A DNA stretch of 64,000 nt from Corynebacterium kroppenstedtii (GCF_016894245.1 NZ_CP069792.1:682001-746000); one strand, 5' to 3'. Shown: positions 30,790-39,978, counted from the first letter of the stretch. Numbers and translations are program-made. The notes: generated from the letters alone by a model not told the origin.

Positions 30790-33102
30790 ATGAAGACAAC
30801 TCCACATCCTCCCAGTGGTTCTCCACACTCTGAGGGGAAGACTACTTCACCGGTCTCCCCGGCGCGGGGTAGTTCGTCGGTAGGAAAGACCGGCACATCA
30901 CCACAACGATCGCCCCGAACCGGGAAGCTCGTCGCTCTCAGCGTGATCATTATTGCGATCTGGCTGGGAATTGCGGCTTTCGGCGGGCCACAATTCGGCA
31001 ACCTCAGCGATGTTGCAACGAATGATCAGTCGTCGTTTCTGCCGCAATCGTCGGAATCGGCACAGGTCCAGGAGAAGATCAAAGAATTCGGGGATCAAGA
31101 TCGGCTCCCGGCGATCATTGTTGTTGAGCAGTCTGACGGGAAGCCCTTGGATATCTCAGCACTGGGTCCGGTGACTCAACAACTTCGCGATGCTGCGGGA
31201 GGGGACGGGGACGCGAGCCCCTTCATTCCATCTGATGACAAAACCGCTGCTCAAATGGTTGTCCTGCTTCCATCCAACAGTAACCCGACGGATGCGGTGG
31301 AAGACCTCACATCGACGTTGAAGTCCGATCTCCCCTCCGACGTCAAAGGGTGGGTGACGGGTCCGGCTGGCTATACGGCTGATTTATCGGATGCTTTCAG
31401 CGGCATCGACGGGCTACTTCTGCTCGTGACGGTGGCCGCGGTTTTAGTCATCTTGGTGGCCGTGTACCGTTCGCCGTTCCTCCCATTCCTCGTTCTGCTC
31501 GGATCCATGATCGCGTTGGCGGCCGCGGTCGGGGTTAACGTTGCGCTGGCGTCATCGGGGATCGTCATGATTAATGGCCAGATTCAGGGGATTCTCTTCA
31601 TCTTGGTCATTGGTGCCGCGACGGATTACGGCCTTTTATACACGGCCCGCTACAGGGAAGAGTTACGCAAGTTCCCGCCTTCTGATACGCGTCTCGGGTC
31701 GGCATGGCAGGCGACGCGCGCTGCGTGGCTGGGCTCGTGGCGCCCGATTCTGGCCTCGGCTGGCACGGTCTCTGCTGGCTTGCTGTGTTTGCTGTTCTCT
31801 GACTTGGCCTCAAACTCTGGTTTGGGCCCGGTCGCGGCGGTGGGGATTGGCTGCGCCATGATCGTCTCATTGACGTTTCTACCTGCTGTTTTATTCCTCA
31901 CGGACAGCCGTGTGTTCTGGCCTCGGGTGCCGACGGCCTCCAAGGGCAAGGCTGACGCCGCGTCTCCAATGTGGTCATGGGTAGCGAAAACTGTGTCGCG
32001 CCGTCCGTGGCAGTTGGCTGTGGGAGTGTCGGTTGTGTTGGCCGCCGGCTGTGTGGGGGTAGCCGCGCTCCATGCGGATGGTGTTCCCCAAAGTGAGTTC
32101 GTGCTGGGCGACAGCCAGGCCCGCGATGGCCAAGCTGTTCTGGATGAGCACTTCCCGGGAGGCTCGGGCTCTCCGGCGTATGTCGTGCTTCCCGAAGAAA
32201 AGATGGCGTCTGCAGCGCGCATTATTCAGGGAACGACGGGGGTCGAATCGGTATCAGTATCGAGCACAGATTCTCCGTCGGGCTCGCTCCCCCTCTCCTT
32301 CGGCGGAACAGTGGATGCAGGAACAGGGGTTTCGGGCACAAATTCGGGCGAGGGTTCTCGTCCCGGTCAGCCTGGATCACCCACAGTTGTTGATGGCGAC
32401 GTCTTGCTGTCGGCCACGTTATCGTCGCCGGTGTATTCCGATGATGCACAACAGACGGTCACGACATTGCGTCACGAAATGAAAAATATGAACGCAGCCG
32501 TCGGTGGTACTACCGCAATCAACGTCGATACCACGGCGACGTCGGTGCATGACCGGAAAGTGATTATTCCGATTGTTCTAGCGTTGATCACTACTTTATT
32601 AGCTGCATTGCTGCGGTCGCTGGTAGCGCCGCTGGTCTTGGTGCTATGCACAGTGCTGAGTTATGGCGCGGCACTTGGTGTGGCGTCGCTGCTCTTCACG
32701 GCCGTGAGTTTGGATCGAGCAGATCCGACGGTTCCACTGTACGGATTCATTTTCTTGGTGGCGCTAGCTATTGATTACACGATTTTCTTAATGACGCGTG
32801 TCCGCGAGGAAACTCCTGCAGTGGGTACCCGCGAGGGCATGCGTCGTTCGCTTGTATCCACGGGCGGGGTGATTACCAGCGCGGGGTTGGTGTTGGCGGC
32901 CACGTTTGCCGCGCTCTTCGTCATACCGATTCAATTCCTAGTGCAGCTAGCGATCATCATCTCGCTAGGCGTGCTCATCGACACGTTTATCGTGAGGACG
33001 TTCTTAGTGCCATCGGTCGTTGAATTAATTGGCCGACGGGTGTGGTGGCCATCCCACCTGTCCCAGAGGTCAGGCAGTACAGCCGCGAACAAATCGGACT
33101 AA
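30790..33102 (+). CDS. MmpL-family RND transporter
   Basis: A 770-residue exporter with two repeats, each of one helix, a large extracytoplasmic loop and about five helices. The N-terminal helix is LVALSVIIIAIWLGIAAF; the first porter loop contains LPAIIVVEQSDG. The conserved proton-relay helices are visible as VIGAATDYGLLYTARYREEL in repeat 1 and FLVALAIDYTIFLMTRVREE in repeat 2, both with the Asp-Tyr pair typical of MmpL. The family exports lipids, glycolipids or drugs. It is divergently arranged with the HHxxxDG acyltransferase gene. The SD is a modest GAGG 10 bases before ATG. Substrate unknown. Confidence 0.9.
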   Translation: MKTTPHPPSGSPHSEGKTTSPVSPARGSSSVGKTGTSPQRSPRTGKLVALSVIIIAIWLGIAAFGGPQFGNLSDVATNDQSSFLPQSSESAQVQEKIKEFGDQDRLPAIIVVEQSDGKPLDISALGPVTQQLRDAAGGDGDASPFIPSDDKTAAQMVVLLPSNSNPTDAVEDLTSTLKSDLPSDVKGWVTGPAGYTADLSDAFSGIDGLLLLVTVAAVLVILVAVYRSPFLPFLVLLGSMIALAAAVGVNVALASSGIVMINGQIQGILFILVIGAATDYGLLYTARYREELRKFPPSDTRLGSAWQATRAAWLGSWRPILASAGTVSAGLLCLLFSDLASNSGLGPVAAVGIGCAMIVSLTFLPAVLFLTDSRVFWPRVPTASKGKADAASPMWSWVAKTVSRRPWQLAVGVSVVLAAGCVGVAALHADGVPQSEFVLGDSQARDGQAVLDEHFPGGSGSPAYVVLPEEKMASAARIIQGTTGVESVSVSSTDSPSGSLPLSFGGTVDAGTGVSGTNSGEGSRPGQPGSPTVVDGDVLLSATLSSPVYSDDAQQTVTTLRHEMKNMNAAVGGTTAINVDTTATSVHDRKVIIPIVLALITTLLAALLRSLVAPLVLVLCTVLSYGAALGVASLLFTAVSLDRADPTVPLYGFIFLVALAIDYTIFLMTRVREETPAVGTREGMRRSLVSTGGVITSAGLVLAATFAALFVIPIQFLVQLAIIISLGVLIDTFIVRTFLVPSVVELIGRRVWWPSHLSQRSGSTAANKSD

Positions 33103-33131
33103 CGCACGTTCCCTATTCCAGCCCTATTCCA

Positions 33132-33195
33132 GCGCTGGGCTATTTCTGCGCTGGGCTATTTCTGCGCTGGGCTATTCCAGCACCGCGTTATTTCT
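33132..33195. repeat. Tandem 16-bp repeat between convergent genes
   Basis: Four consecutive 16-bp units: two exact copies of GCGCTGGGCTATTTCT (33132-33147 and 33148-33163), a third ending in TTCCA (33164-33179) and a diverged fourth (33180-33195). Degenerate half-units CCCTATTCCA precede them from about 33109. The stop codon of the PTS gene (33190-33188) lies inside the last unit, so repeat expansion could alter that protein's C-terminus. Confidence 0.85.
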
Positions 33196-35404
33196 GAACC
33201 GGGTCGCGACGACCAAGCCGTACTTTCTTGACTTCGCGACCATTCTCAACGTCACTGTCCTTAAATCCGAAGAAGTACGTGAGTACAAACGAGACAACCA
33301 GTGCCGTGACCGAGGCTATGAGGTAGCCCCAGAAGTTAGCGCCGATGCCCACTCCCGGCGGGAGGAATGACGGGAACCCAACGAGCGCGCCGGTAAATGC
33401 GTACATGGTGACATTAAATGTGCCAGTCAGGATTCCGCCCGCTGCACCACCGATAGATGCCATGATGAACACACGGCCGTATTTCAGGTTGATACCGTAC
33501 ATGGCCGGCTCGGTGATCCCACAAAAGGCGGAGATCGCGGCGGGGCCTGCGAGCTCTTTGATCTTGAGGAGCTTGGTCTTCAGGAAGATAGCCAGTACGG
33601 CACCACCCTGGGCCACCATGGTCGCGGAAATGATCGCATTGATCGGGGAATCCCCACCAGGGCCGGACACTTGGTCCGTAACGATCGGGATAACAGCCCA
33701 GTGCAGTCCGAAGATGACGAGGCACTGATAAAAACCACCGATGATGAGCCCTGAAATCGTGGGCGAGATGTGATAGATCCACATCAGCGTGGACGCAATG
33801 CCTTCCGAAACAAACATGACAGCTGGGCCAAGAATCAGCATGATGGCCAGCGATACGATGACGACTTCACACAGCGGGACGAAAATCATACGCAGGACAG
33901 TCGGGATGACCTTCTTCAGCCACGGTTCCACGACAGATGCCAGCCACGCGGCGACAATCATCGGGAAGATGGAGTAGCTATACGATGCCATGTGGAATGG
34001 CAGACCGAAGAATTCGGCATTAAGTGACATGCCGAGTAACGACTTGTCCCCTGGTTTTGAAGCCATATCTACCAACGTGGGATAGGCCAAGACACCACCA
34101 ACAATGGAAACAATGATGGGGTCTGATCCGAGTCTTCGAGCGGCAGTGAATCCGACGAAGATGGGCAGGAAGTAGAAGACAGCGTCGCCCATGGCATCAA
34201 TAATGATGTAAGTCTGGGTGCTGTCGTCTACCCACCCTGCCTGCACTAATAGTGCCAGAATACCTTTCAAAATACCGGCGGCGGCCAACAGACCGATGAC
34301 GGGAATCATGGACCCCGTTATCACGCCGATCAGTGAGCTGAATCCCAGTTTTGCCCAGCCCCACAGGGTAGTGGGGCGTTCTTTAGGTTCGGCGTCAGCT
34401 GCGTCTGCTGTTTCAACATCTCCAAGCTGTTTGGTCACAGCGTCGTAGACGTCTTCGACGGCGGGGCCGATAACAACTTGGTACTGTCCACCTGCTTTGA
34501 CGACGTCGATAACACCGTCCGTATCCCGAACAGCATCATCGTTGGCTTTGGATTCGTCTTTGAGGTAGAAGCGCACGCGTGTGATGCAGTGCGTCAGCGA
34601 GCTGATGTTGTCTTTGCCACCGATATTGTTGATGACGTCCCATGCGGTGGCGTCGTAACCAGAGAGATCGGCTGGGCGTTCAGCAGTGGCGGTGGGGGCA
34701 GCACCCGGTTGCGCAGCACCCGGTTGTGCAGCATCAGCGGTCGTACCGGCTGCCGTCGCCACAGACGCCGGTGTGGATCCTGCTGTTGTTGCCTCGGTTG
34801 TAGCGGTCGCGCTGCTTCCTTGCGCGCTGCTCGTCGTCGGCTTCTCTGCGGACTTGGGCTTTTTCAGGGTGGCAGCGGCGATAGGGTCACCCGATGTAAC
34901 GGCCTTGTGCGTGACTTTGAGGTCGTCGAGTTTCTTGGCCGTGTTGGTGATCGCGACAATGACTGTGGTGTCTTTGCCCGCCGATTTAATGACGTCGACA
35001 TCCATGATGCCGACTTTGTCGCCAGCGTGAAGCTGGTCTCCTCGGGAGATCGTCATGTCGAAGGGTTCACCTTTGAGCTCGACGGTGTCGATTCCTAGGT
35101 GGACTAAAACTTCAAGCCCATTTTCGGTCTTGAGCGCAAATGCGTGGCCGGTTTTGGCGACCATCATGACTTTCCCCGATACGGGCGCCAGGATCTTCCC
35201 GCTCTTTGGCTTGGAGATTCCTAGGCCGTCTCCGACGACTTTTTCGGAAAACATGGGATCGGGGACGTCTTCAATGGGAATGACTCGTCCGGACACGGGA
35301 GCGACGATTTCGACGACATTGTCTTTCCCCGTCGCGGTTTTATGCGGCGCGGTCTGTGTTGTCGTGACGTCCTCAGAGGGGCGCTCGGAGGGAGTATCGG
35401 TCAT
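33188..35404 (-). CDS. PTS permease, beta-glucoside/sucrose type, domain order IIA-IIB-IIC
   Basis: Takes up and phosphorylates a sugar at the membrane using phosphate from HPr. The N-terminal IIA domain contains TGHAFALKTENG and VLVHLGIDTVELKGEPF, with the phospho-accepting His at about residue 100. An Ala/Thr/Pro-rich linker leads to IIB, where SLTHCITRVRFYLKD carries the phospho-Cys. IIC follows with about ten helices, including GSMIPVIGLLAAAGILKG and AFCGITEPAMYGINLKYGR. The IIB/IIC sequences are of the glucoside (Bgl/Scr) branch; there IIA is usually last, so the order here is unusual. ATG 35404 is chosen for AGGAAG 8 bases upstream (738 residues). No antiterminator gene or RAT site is visible. 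Confidence 0.9.
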   Translation of the reverse strand: MTDTPSERPSEDVTTTQTAPHKTATGKDNVVEIVAPVSGRVIPIEDVPDPMFSEKVVGDGLGISKPKSGKILAPVSGKVMMVAKTGHAFALKTENGLEVLVHLGIDTVELKGEPFDMTISRGDQLHAGDKVGIMDVDVIKSAGKDTTVIVAITNTAKKLDDLKVTHKAVTSGDPIAAATLKKPKSAEKPTTSSAQGSSATATTEATTAGSTPASVATAAGTTADAAQPGAAQPGAAPTATAERPADLSGYDATAWDVINNIGGKDNISSLTHCITRVRFYLKDESKANDDAVRDTDGVIDVVKAGGQYQVVIGPAVEDVYDAVTKQLGDVETADAADAEPKERPTTLWGWAKLGFSSLIGVITGSMIPVIGLLAAAGILKGILALLVQAGWVDDSTQTYIIIDAMGDAVFYFLPIFVGFTAARRLGSDPIIVSIVGGVLAYPTLVDMASKPGDKSLLGMSLNAEFFGLPFHMASYSYSIFPMIVAAWLASVVEPWLKKVIPTVLRMIFVPLCEVVIVSLAIMLILGPAVMFVSEGIASTLMWIYHISPTISGLIIGGFYQCLVIFGLHWAVIPIVTDQVSGPGGDSPINAIISATMVAQGGAVLAIFLKTKLLKIKELAGPAAISAFCGITEPAMYGINLKYGRVFIMASIGGAAGGILTGTFNVTMYAFTGALVGFPSFLPPGVGIGANFWGYLIASVTALVVSFVLTYFFGFKDSDVENGREVKKVRLGRRDPVQK

Positions 35405-35534
35405 GTGTCTACTTCCTGAATACGTGAGCCTTCTTAGACTTGTCTCTGTCAGCTTACCCATAGGCAACACGGCACTATGCCCTCGCATCCGGTCATGGGG
35501 TGGTATCAATGCGGTAAGCACTGGGGCGCAGTCT

Positions 35535-35558
35535 CGTCGAGCATTCCTATGCTCGACG
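35535..35558 (-). terminator. Strong hairpin between the polysaccharide operon and the PTS gene
   Basis: A perfect 10-bp stem CGTCGAGCAT/ATGCTCGACG with a 4-base loop lies 48 bases past the stop of the YdcF-like gene and 130 bases before the PTS start. There is no T run. It most likely terminates the upstream operon, but could also be a leader structure of the PTS mRNA. Confidence 0.5.
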
Positions 35559-35606
35559 CTGCCGTCGGTGTGCCGGGGCTGCAGTCGCAGCTTTTAGCCA
35601 TACCCG

Positions 35607-36188
35607 TCAACACCCCCGTTGAACAAGTACTTTCGCAACGCCCCCGGTTTGGTATGCCCACTCCCATATCGTGTCTTTCCAGCTCAGCGGCGTTTTATGG
35701 TATCCGACGTCGAGGTCACCACTGTAGCACCGCCCGATGATCATCCGGGCGCGGGCGACGTGGTATTTCCCAGTTGCGTACACCATGATGTGTGACCATC
35801 CGTGTTCCTCGGCGAGCGTTTCGATAGCCTGCGCTTCGCCCCGCGTCGTACTCGGATCGGGGTGGATGCAGTACACGGTGACGCCGGGTTCGGGTGCGCA
35901 GATCCGTGCGCCGAGGTCCGGTTTCTCGGTGTAAGGGTCTGAAATGACGAGGTTGGTGGTGTGGTCACGGGCTAGATTTCGTGTTGCTTCGTATGTATCG
36001 ACGCCCCCATGGGGGCCACCGAGTTGCACGATTGCGTCGACGTGGGCGGGTTGCTCGTCGACGTGGGGTAACCATAAAAAGCGGGCTGCAAAGATGCACC
36101 ATGCGACGACGACGGTCGCGACGATGACTGCGATAGCGCGGCGGACGGGGTGGTGCCGTCGTATGTGGGAGCGGTGAGACGGGCGCAT
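35607..36188 (-). CDS. YdcF/ElyC-like (DUF218) envelope protein
   Basis: A 193-residue protein with one N-terminal membrane helix (AIAVIVATVVVAWCIFAARF, about residues 18-37) and an extracytoplasmic DUF218 domain: VDAIVQLGG at its start, VYCIHPDPSTTRGEAQAI with the conserved Thr-Arg/Glu pattern, then HIMVYATGKYHVARARMII. Relatives act in envelope or polysaccharide biogenesis, but the biochemical activity is unclear. It is the last gene of a minus-strand run, 35 bases after the tyrosine phosphatase gene, which suggests a role in the same polysaccharide pathway. GAGG lies 5 bases before ATG. Confidence 0.82.
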   Translation of the reverse strand: MRPSHRSHIRRHHPVRRAIAVIVATVVVAWCIFAARFLWLPHVDEQPAHVDAIVQLGGPHGGVDTYEATRNLARDHTTNLVISDPYTEKPDLGARICAPEPGVTVYCIHPDPSTTRGEAQAIETLAEEHGWSHIMVYATGKYHVARARMIIGRCYSGDLDVGYHKTPLSWKDTIWEWAYQTGGVAKVLVQRGC

Positions 36189-36223
36189 TCAACCTCGGCT
36201 TGGTTATTCGGGTGGGTGTGAAA

Positions 36224-36808
36224 CTAGACATCCTGGCCATAAATAATGGCCTTGACCAGTGCTTTAACATTGTCCCGGACTTCGCGACTGATGCGCATGA
36301 AGTCGTCGTCATTCTCTGCCACTGGGTCTGGGATGTCGAGGCCGTAAGGGTCGAGTATTTCTTTGCCCGCACGGGTAGCGCGGAGGTGCGCGATGTCGTC
36401 CGGGAAGTGGACTGAATCGATCGTTGACCAGGCTGCGAGTTGCCTTAGCGTGGCTGCTTTCTTGAGGAGGACGGGTGCGATGCGGAGTGCGTGTTCGACG
36501 TGGGCGGCCTCCATACCGACGACGATGTCCGCACCTGCGAGGGCTGCCCTGTTGAGGCGTGTTGAGGAAAAGCCGTCGGCGTTGATGCCCTCTGAAGCTA
36601 AGAAGCGTGACGCCCGGGGATCCATGGGTGTGCCTCGGTGAGCGTGTGTTCCTGCGCTGGCGAATTCGAGTTCTGGCGAGGACGAATCAGCCGGTTGTTG
36701 GCCGTGTGTCTTCGCCTGGGTGGTGAGTTCATTGGCAAACGAACGCGCGACATATTCGGCCACGGGTGACCGGCATTGGTTGCCGGTGCAGACGAAGACG
36801 ATCTTCAT
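36224..36808 (-). CDS. Low-molecular-weight protein tyrosine phosphatase (Wzb-like)
   Basis: It begins directly with the catalytic P-loop MKIVFVCTGNQCRSP, where Cys7 and Arg13 form CX5R. The catalytic Asp is in LDIPDPVAEND near the C-terminus. Length is 194 residues with a polar insertion at about 30-50, somewhat longer than the usual 150-165. In polysaccharide loci such phosphatases dephosphorylate the C-terminal tyrosines of the BY-kinase. Here it starts 15 bases after the kinase gene, which supports that pairing. Cytoplasmic. Confidence 0.93.
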   Translation of the reverse strand: MKIVFVCTGNQCRSPVAEYVARSFANELTTQAKTHGQQPADSSSPELEFASAGTHAHRGTPMDPRASRFLASEGINADGFSSTRLNRAALAGADIVVGMEAAHVEHALRIAPVLLKKAATLRQLAAWSTIDSVHFPDDIAHLRATRAGKEILDPYGLDIPDPVAENDDDFMRISREVRDNVKALVKAIIYGQDV

Positions 36809-36823
36809 AGGCCTCTACCCTAG

Positions 36824-38536
36824 TCAGTCGTCCTTCCCGTCGTCCTCTTTAGCTGCTTCAGTGTCGTCCTCAGACTTGCTCAGATCGGCCTCATTCTGAT
36901 CGAGCTTCTCCTGCTCGGATTCGTCCTGTTCAACCGTGTCCTGTTCGACCGTGCTCTGTTCGATCGTGTCCTGTTCAGACTTGTCTTTATCATCGACGCT
37001 GACCGTCGACGATGCAGGGGCCGAAGCCACAGCCTTATGGTCGCTTCCCGACTCATACCTGGAGTAGGACCCCACGTACCGCCCTTCGTCCGACTTTTGT
37101 GGCACGACCGTAAGAACGGTCCCGATGATCGGCGCGTGCACCGCCCGCAACGAGGCAAGCGTGCGGGTGACGTCATCGTAGTTACGTTTCCCGTACCGAA
37201 CAGCGACAATAACGGCATCGACGGTGGTAGCAACCAACGCACCGTCAGTAACGGGCAGGATCGGTGGCGTGTCCACGATCACCCAGTCGTAGCGCTCTCG
37301 TAGTTCGTCGAGTATGTGGCGGAACGCGTGGCTGCCCAGGAGTTCACCAGGGTTCGGGGGTGTCACACCTGCAGCAAGGACGTCCAGTCCAGTTATCTCG
37401 GTTTCCTGCAGAACATCGGCCACGTCGGCGTCACCAGCCAGCGCTGTCGAGAGGCCCACGGAGCCGTGGATGGCGCCACCGAAGTAGGTTGTCATCTTCG
37501 ATCGCCGCATGTCCGCATCAACTAGGCACACGGTGTCACCGTCGGCAGCCAGGGCCCCAGCCAGGTTTAGGCTGGTCATGGACTTGCCATCGCCGATCCG
37601 TGCACTCGTCACAGAAATAACGCGCGGGGGGTTATCCACGTTGACGAACCGGAGATTAACGCGTAGTTCACGGAATGCCTCGGCCGGCCGGACGCGATCG
37701 TCGTTAAAGTCCAGGACCCTCGTGCGCTGAGCTTCAGGTATTACCGGCACGCTTCCGAGCTTAGGTAGACCTGTGCGCCGCTCTAGTTCCTCACTGGAGC
37801 GGACCGAGCGATCCAGGAAGAACCGCACGGCGATAAGCATGCACGCCACCAGGAACCCGAGTACACCGCCGAGAATCAGGTTCATCGCCATTTTTGGCGA
37901 CGACGGCTGTGTCGCTTTTTCGGGGCTGTTGATCAGAGAAATCCTGGGAGCCGTCGCGGACTGCTGGTTCGAAGACGTGCTCGATCTCGAGTTGCCGTTG
38001 GCGCCGTTGCCGTTACGTGCTTCCAGTTTTTCTGCCTGGCTGGAGAGGACTTTCACGGCATCCGAGGCTATTTTTTGGGCCTGAGCAGCGTCGGTGTCCG
38101 TGGCGGAGATTTCCATCACGACGGTGTCTTGAACGACGGTGGCCTCAAGTTCCTTGGTGAGGTCCCGGGGCGTCATATCTAAGTTGAGGTCTTGGATAAC
38201 CTGCTCGGCCAGAACGTCTCCGCTGACTAGCTGCGCATAGGACTGCATCCTTTGTTCAGCGAACTGGGTGCTTTGGTAAGCGTCAGATATGGATCCGTCG
38301 CTATCCACTGAGACGAAAACCGACGCTGTCGACGTGTATTTCGTCGGCATCAACATGGAGACACCCCATGCGCCAGCGACACCCAAAACGATAAACAGGA
38401 CAAGGATCCATGCGTTACGCCGGATTACTGCCCACATTCGTCGGACAATCTGAGTCCGATCCTCTTCAGACGGCATAGCGACACCCGCGGGGTGTGGGTA
38501 GGCATCGACATGGTCACTGTACTGCGGGTAAGTCAT
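36824..38536 (-). CDS. Polysaccharide chain-length determinant / BY-kinase fusion (Wzz-Wzc like)
   Basis: Controls the length and export of a surface polysaccharide. Residues about 25-235 are a Wzz domain flanked by two helices (NAWILVLFIVLGVAGAWGVS and MNLILGGVLGFLVACMLIAV). Residues about 285-490 are the tyrosine kinase domain: Walker A SARIGDGKSMTSLNLA, Walker A' VCLVDADMRRSKM and Walker B WVIVDTPPILPV. A Tyr cluster RYVGSYSRYESG follows, then a very acidic tail with a repeated VEQDT/SEQ pattern. Its ATG directly abuts the TAA of the upstream membrane-protein gene, and the phosphatase gene follows, so the unit is an operon. 570 residues. Confidence 0.93.
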   Translation of the reverse strand: MTYPQYSDHVDAYPHPAGVAMPSEEDRTQIVRRMWAVIRRNAWILVLFIVLGVAGAWGVSMLMPTKYTSTASVFVSVDSDGSISDAYQSTQFAEQRMQSYAQLVSGDVLAEQVIQDLNLDMTPRDLTKELEATVVQDTVVMEISATDTDAAQAQKIASDAVKVLSSQAEKLEARNGNGANGNSRSSTSSNQQSATAPRISLINSPEKATQPSSPKMAMNLILGGVLGFLVACMLIAVRFFLDRSVRSSEELERRTGLPKLGSVPVIPEAQRTRVLDFNDDRVRPAEAFRELRVNLRFVNVDNPPRVISVTSARIGDGKSMTSLNLAGALAADGDTVCLVDADMRRSKMTTYFGGAIHGSVGLSTALAGDADVADVLQETEITGLDVLAAGVTPPNPGELLGSHAFRHILDELRERYDWVIVDTPPILPVTDGALVATTVDAVIVAVRYGKRNYDDVTRTLASLRAVHAPIIGTVLTVVPQKSDEGRYVGSYSRYESGSDHKAVASAPASSTVSVDDKDKSEQDTIEQSTVEQDTVEQDESEQEKLDQNEADLSKSEDDTEAAKEDDGKDD

Positions 38537-39925
38537 TTAGCTCTCACTTTGACGGGCTGAGGGGCGGTCACTCGGTCGGTTGGATGCTGAAAGGGGATGA
38601 ATTGGCGGCGACAACTGAGTTGGCGTCGGCAACGGTGGACTTGCCGCTCGAGGCGATGCCAATCGGCACTCGCCCGGTTGCCGCCCCAGGGACGATCTAT
38701 CTGTTTGCTGTGCAGCGGCCACACTGCGTTCTGACACACCACGCGCTACCACACGCTCTTTGCCTTCACGAACAGGCATATCCCTGTTACCTACTGCTTC
38801 ACGCTCTCCTGCCGCAACAATGAAGAACAACGGGAGGAGTGGTGTCAGGTGGCGGAGTGCGGACCCGTAGTCTGGTTCGAAAAGCCCTTGCACAACAGCA
38901 AATGCACCGATCAGGCACACTGCTCGTGCCACGAGCGGGGGCCGATAGACGCTCCGCAGCCACTGCTGGGCGGAGTAAAGGTAGCTCGCCCAAAAACCGG
39001 CGATGACTACGAAAATCACCAGGTAATAGGGCGATAATTTGGCCGCCAAGGTCACGGGGAACATCAACATGACCGTCGAGAGCACAACATTGACTATTCC
39101 CGCGATCGGTTCAGGGTGCTCAACAAAGCGGCCAATCAGCGACCCTGTGTCGGCTCCGCGGCCCGCGTTAACCAAAGTGCGGTAGTAATCCGCGGGGAGG
39201 CCACGGGCCACGATGACCAATGACGCCACCAAGGAACAGGCCAGCATGAGGAGGATAAAGCGACGAGTTGTTATCCACCGACGAGACAGTGCGGTGTTAG
39301 ACACACAAACTCGTAGCCCAATGAAGAACACGGCGATGAGCACCCAATACGGGCGAAAATAATGACCCAACGCAGCCATGACGACCGCGAGAACACAGTC
39401 CCATATCCATGCTGACTGTAGCCCCGTCGGCGCAGCCGCGACGACGACGACCACAGCGCTGATAATAATTTCCTTGGTATAAACCCCCTGGTAAACCCCA
39501 ACAAGGAGCGAGTAGAGGATGAGCGCGCCGACACTAAAAGCGGTTACTCGGATTGGTCTCATTCGCCAGAGGACGACGGCTAATGCGCAGTGCGCGATAA
39601 TGACGCCGAAGAATCCAGCCAGCGTTGGTGAGTGCGCTAAGCCGAGCGCATGATACACCGACGTGATGGTGGCGAAAGATCCGTAGTCCTCGTATCTTAC
39701 GAGTCCAGGTTTGGCCAGGAGGCTCTGAATGACTTGTGCGTCGCGGTCGAATTTCGGCGGTAATAAATGTGAATGCAACCCACTGATGACCAAGGAACAC
39801 AGAAGCCCAAGGAACCAGAACACGATGATGTCCTCGGGCGAGAAAAACGTGTGATACCCGCGAACGTGGCTTCGGGGTCTAGAGCTGCGGCGACCACCTG
39901 GATCGGTGGAGGGAGCAACCCGCAT
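38537..39925 (-). CDS. Polytopic membrane protein, putative Wzy-like polysaccharide polymerase
   Basis: A 462-residue protein with about ten membrane helices between residues 32 and 380, including DIIVFWFLGLLCSLVISGLH, IIISAVVVVVAAAPTGL and LVIFVVIAGFWASYLYSA. A periplasmic-looking loop with VARGLPADYYRTLVNAGRGA is present, and an Arg/Ser/Pro-rich tail of about 85 residues ends the protein. No motif identifies the family. Context is the reason for the call: the gene abuts the Wzz/BY-kinase gene, and a polymerase is otherwise missing from this locus. The start (ATG, with GAAGGA upstream) is good. An alternative is a GT-C-type glycosyltransferase. Confidence 0.55.
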   Translation of the reverse strand: MRVAPSTDPGGRRSSRPRSHVRGYHTFFSPEDIIVFWFLGLLCSLVISGLHSHLLPPKFDRDAQVIQSLLAKPGLVRYEDYGSFATITSVYHALGLAHSPTLAGFFGVIIAHCALAVVLWRMRPIRVTAFSVGALILYSLLVGVYQGVYTKEIIISAVVVVVAAAPTGLQSAWIWDCVLAVVMAALGHYFRPYWVLIAVFFIGLRVCVSNTALSRRWITTRRFILLMLACSLVASLVIVARGLPADYYRTLVNAGRGADTGSLIGRFVEHPEPIAGIVNVVLSTVMLMFPVTLAAKLSPYYLVIFVVIAGFWASYLYSAQQWLRSVYRPPLVARAVCLIGAFAVVQGLFEPDYGSALRHLTPLLPLFFIVAAGEREAVGNRDMPVREGKERVVARGVSERSVAAAQQTDRSSLGRQPGECRLASPRAASPPLPTPTQLSPPIHPLSASNRPSDRPSARQSES

Positions 39926-39941
39926 TCTCGTGTCCTTCGTT

Positions 39942-39978
39942 ATTAGTGGGTATTGTGCGTCATTAGTGGGTATCGTGC
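39942..39978. repeat. Two 17-bp direct repeats upstream of the Wzy-like gene
   Basis: ATTAGTGGGTATTGTGC (39942-39958) and ATTAGTGGGTATCGTGC (39962-39978) are 20 bp apart, about two helical turns, and lie 17-53 bases upstream of the gene start. They could be binding sites for a regulator of the polysaccharide operon. Confidence 0.6.

Noticed and set aside
33109-33195. CRISPR array
   Set aside because: The units are contiguous 16-bp tandem repeats without spacers, and no cas genes are present.
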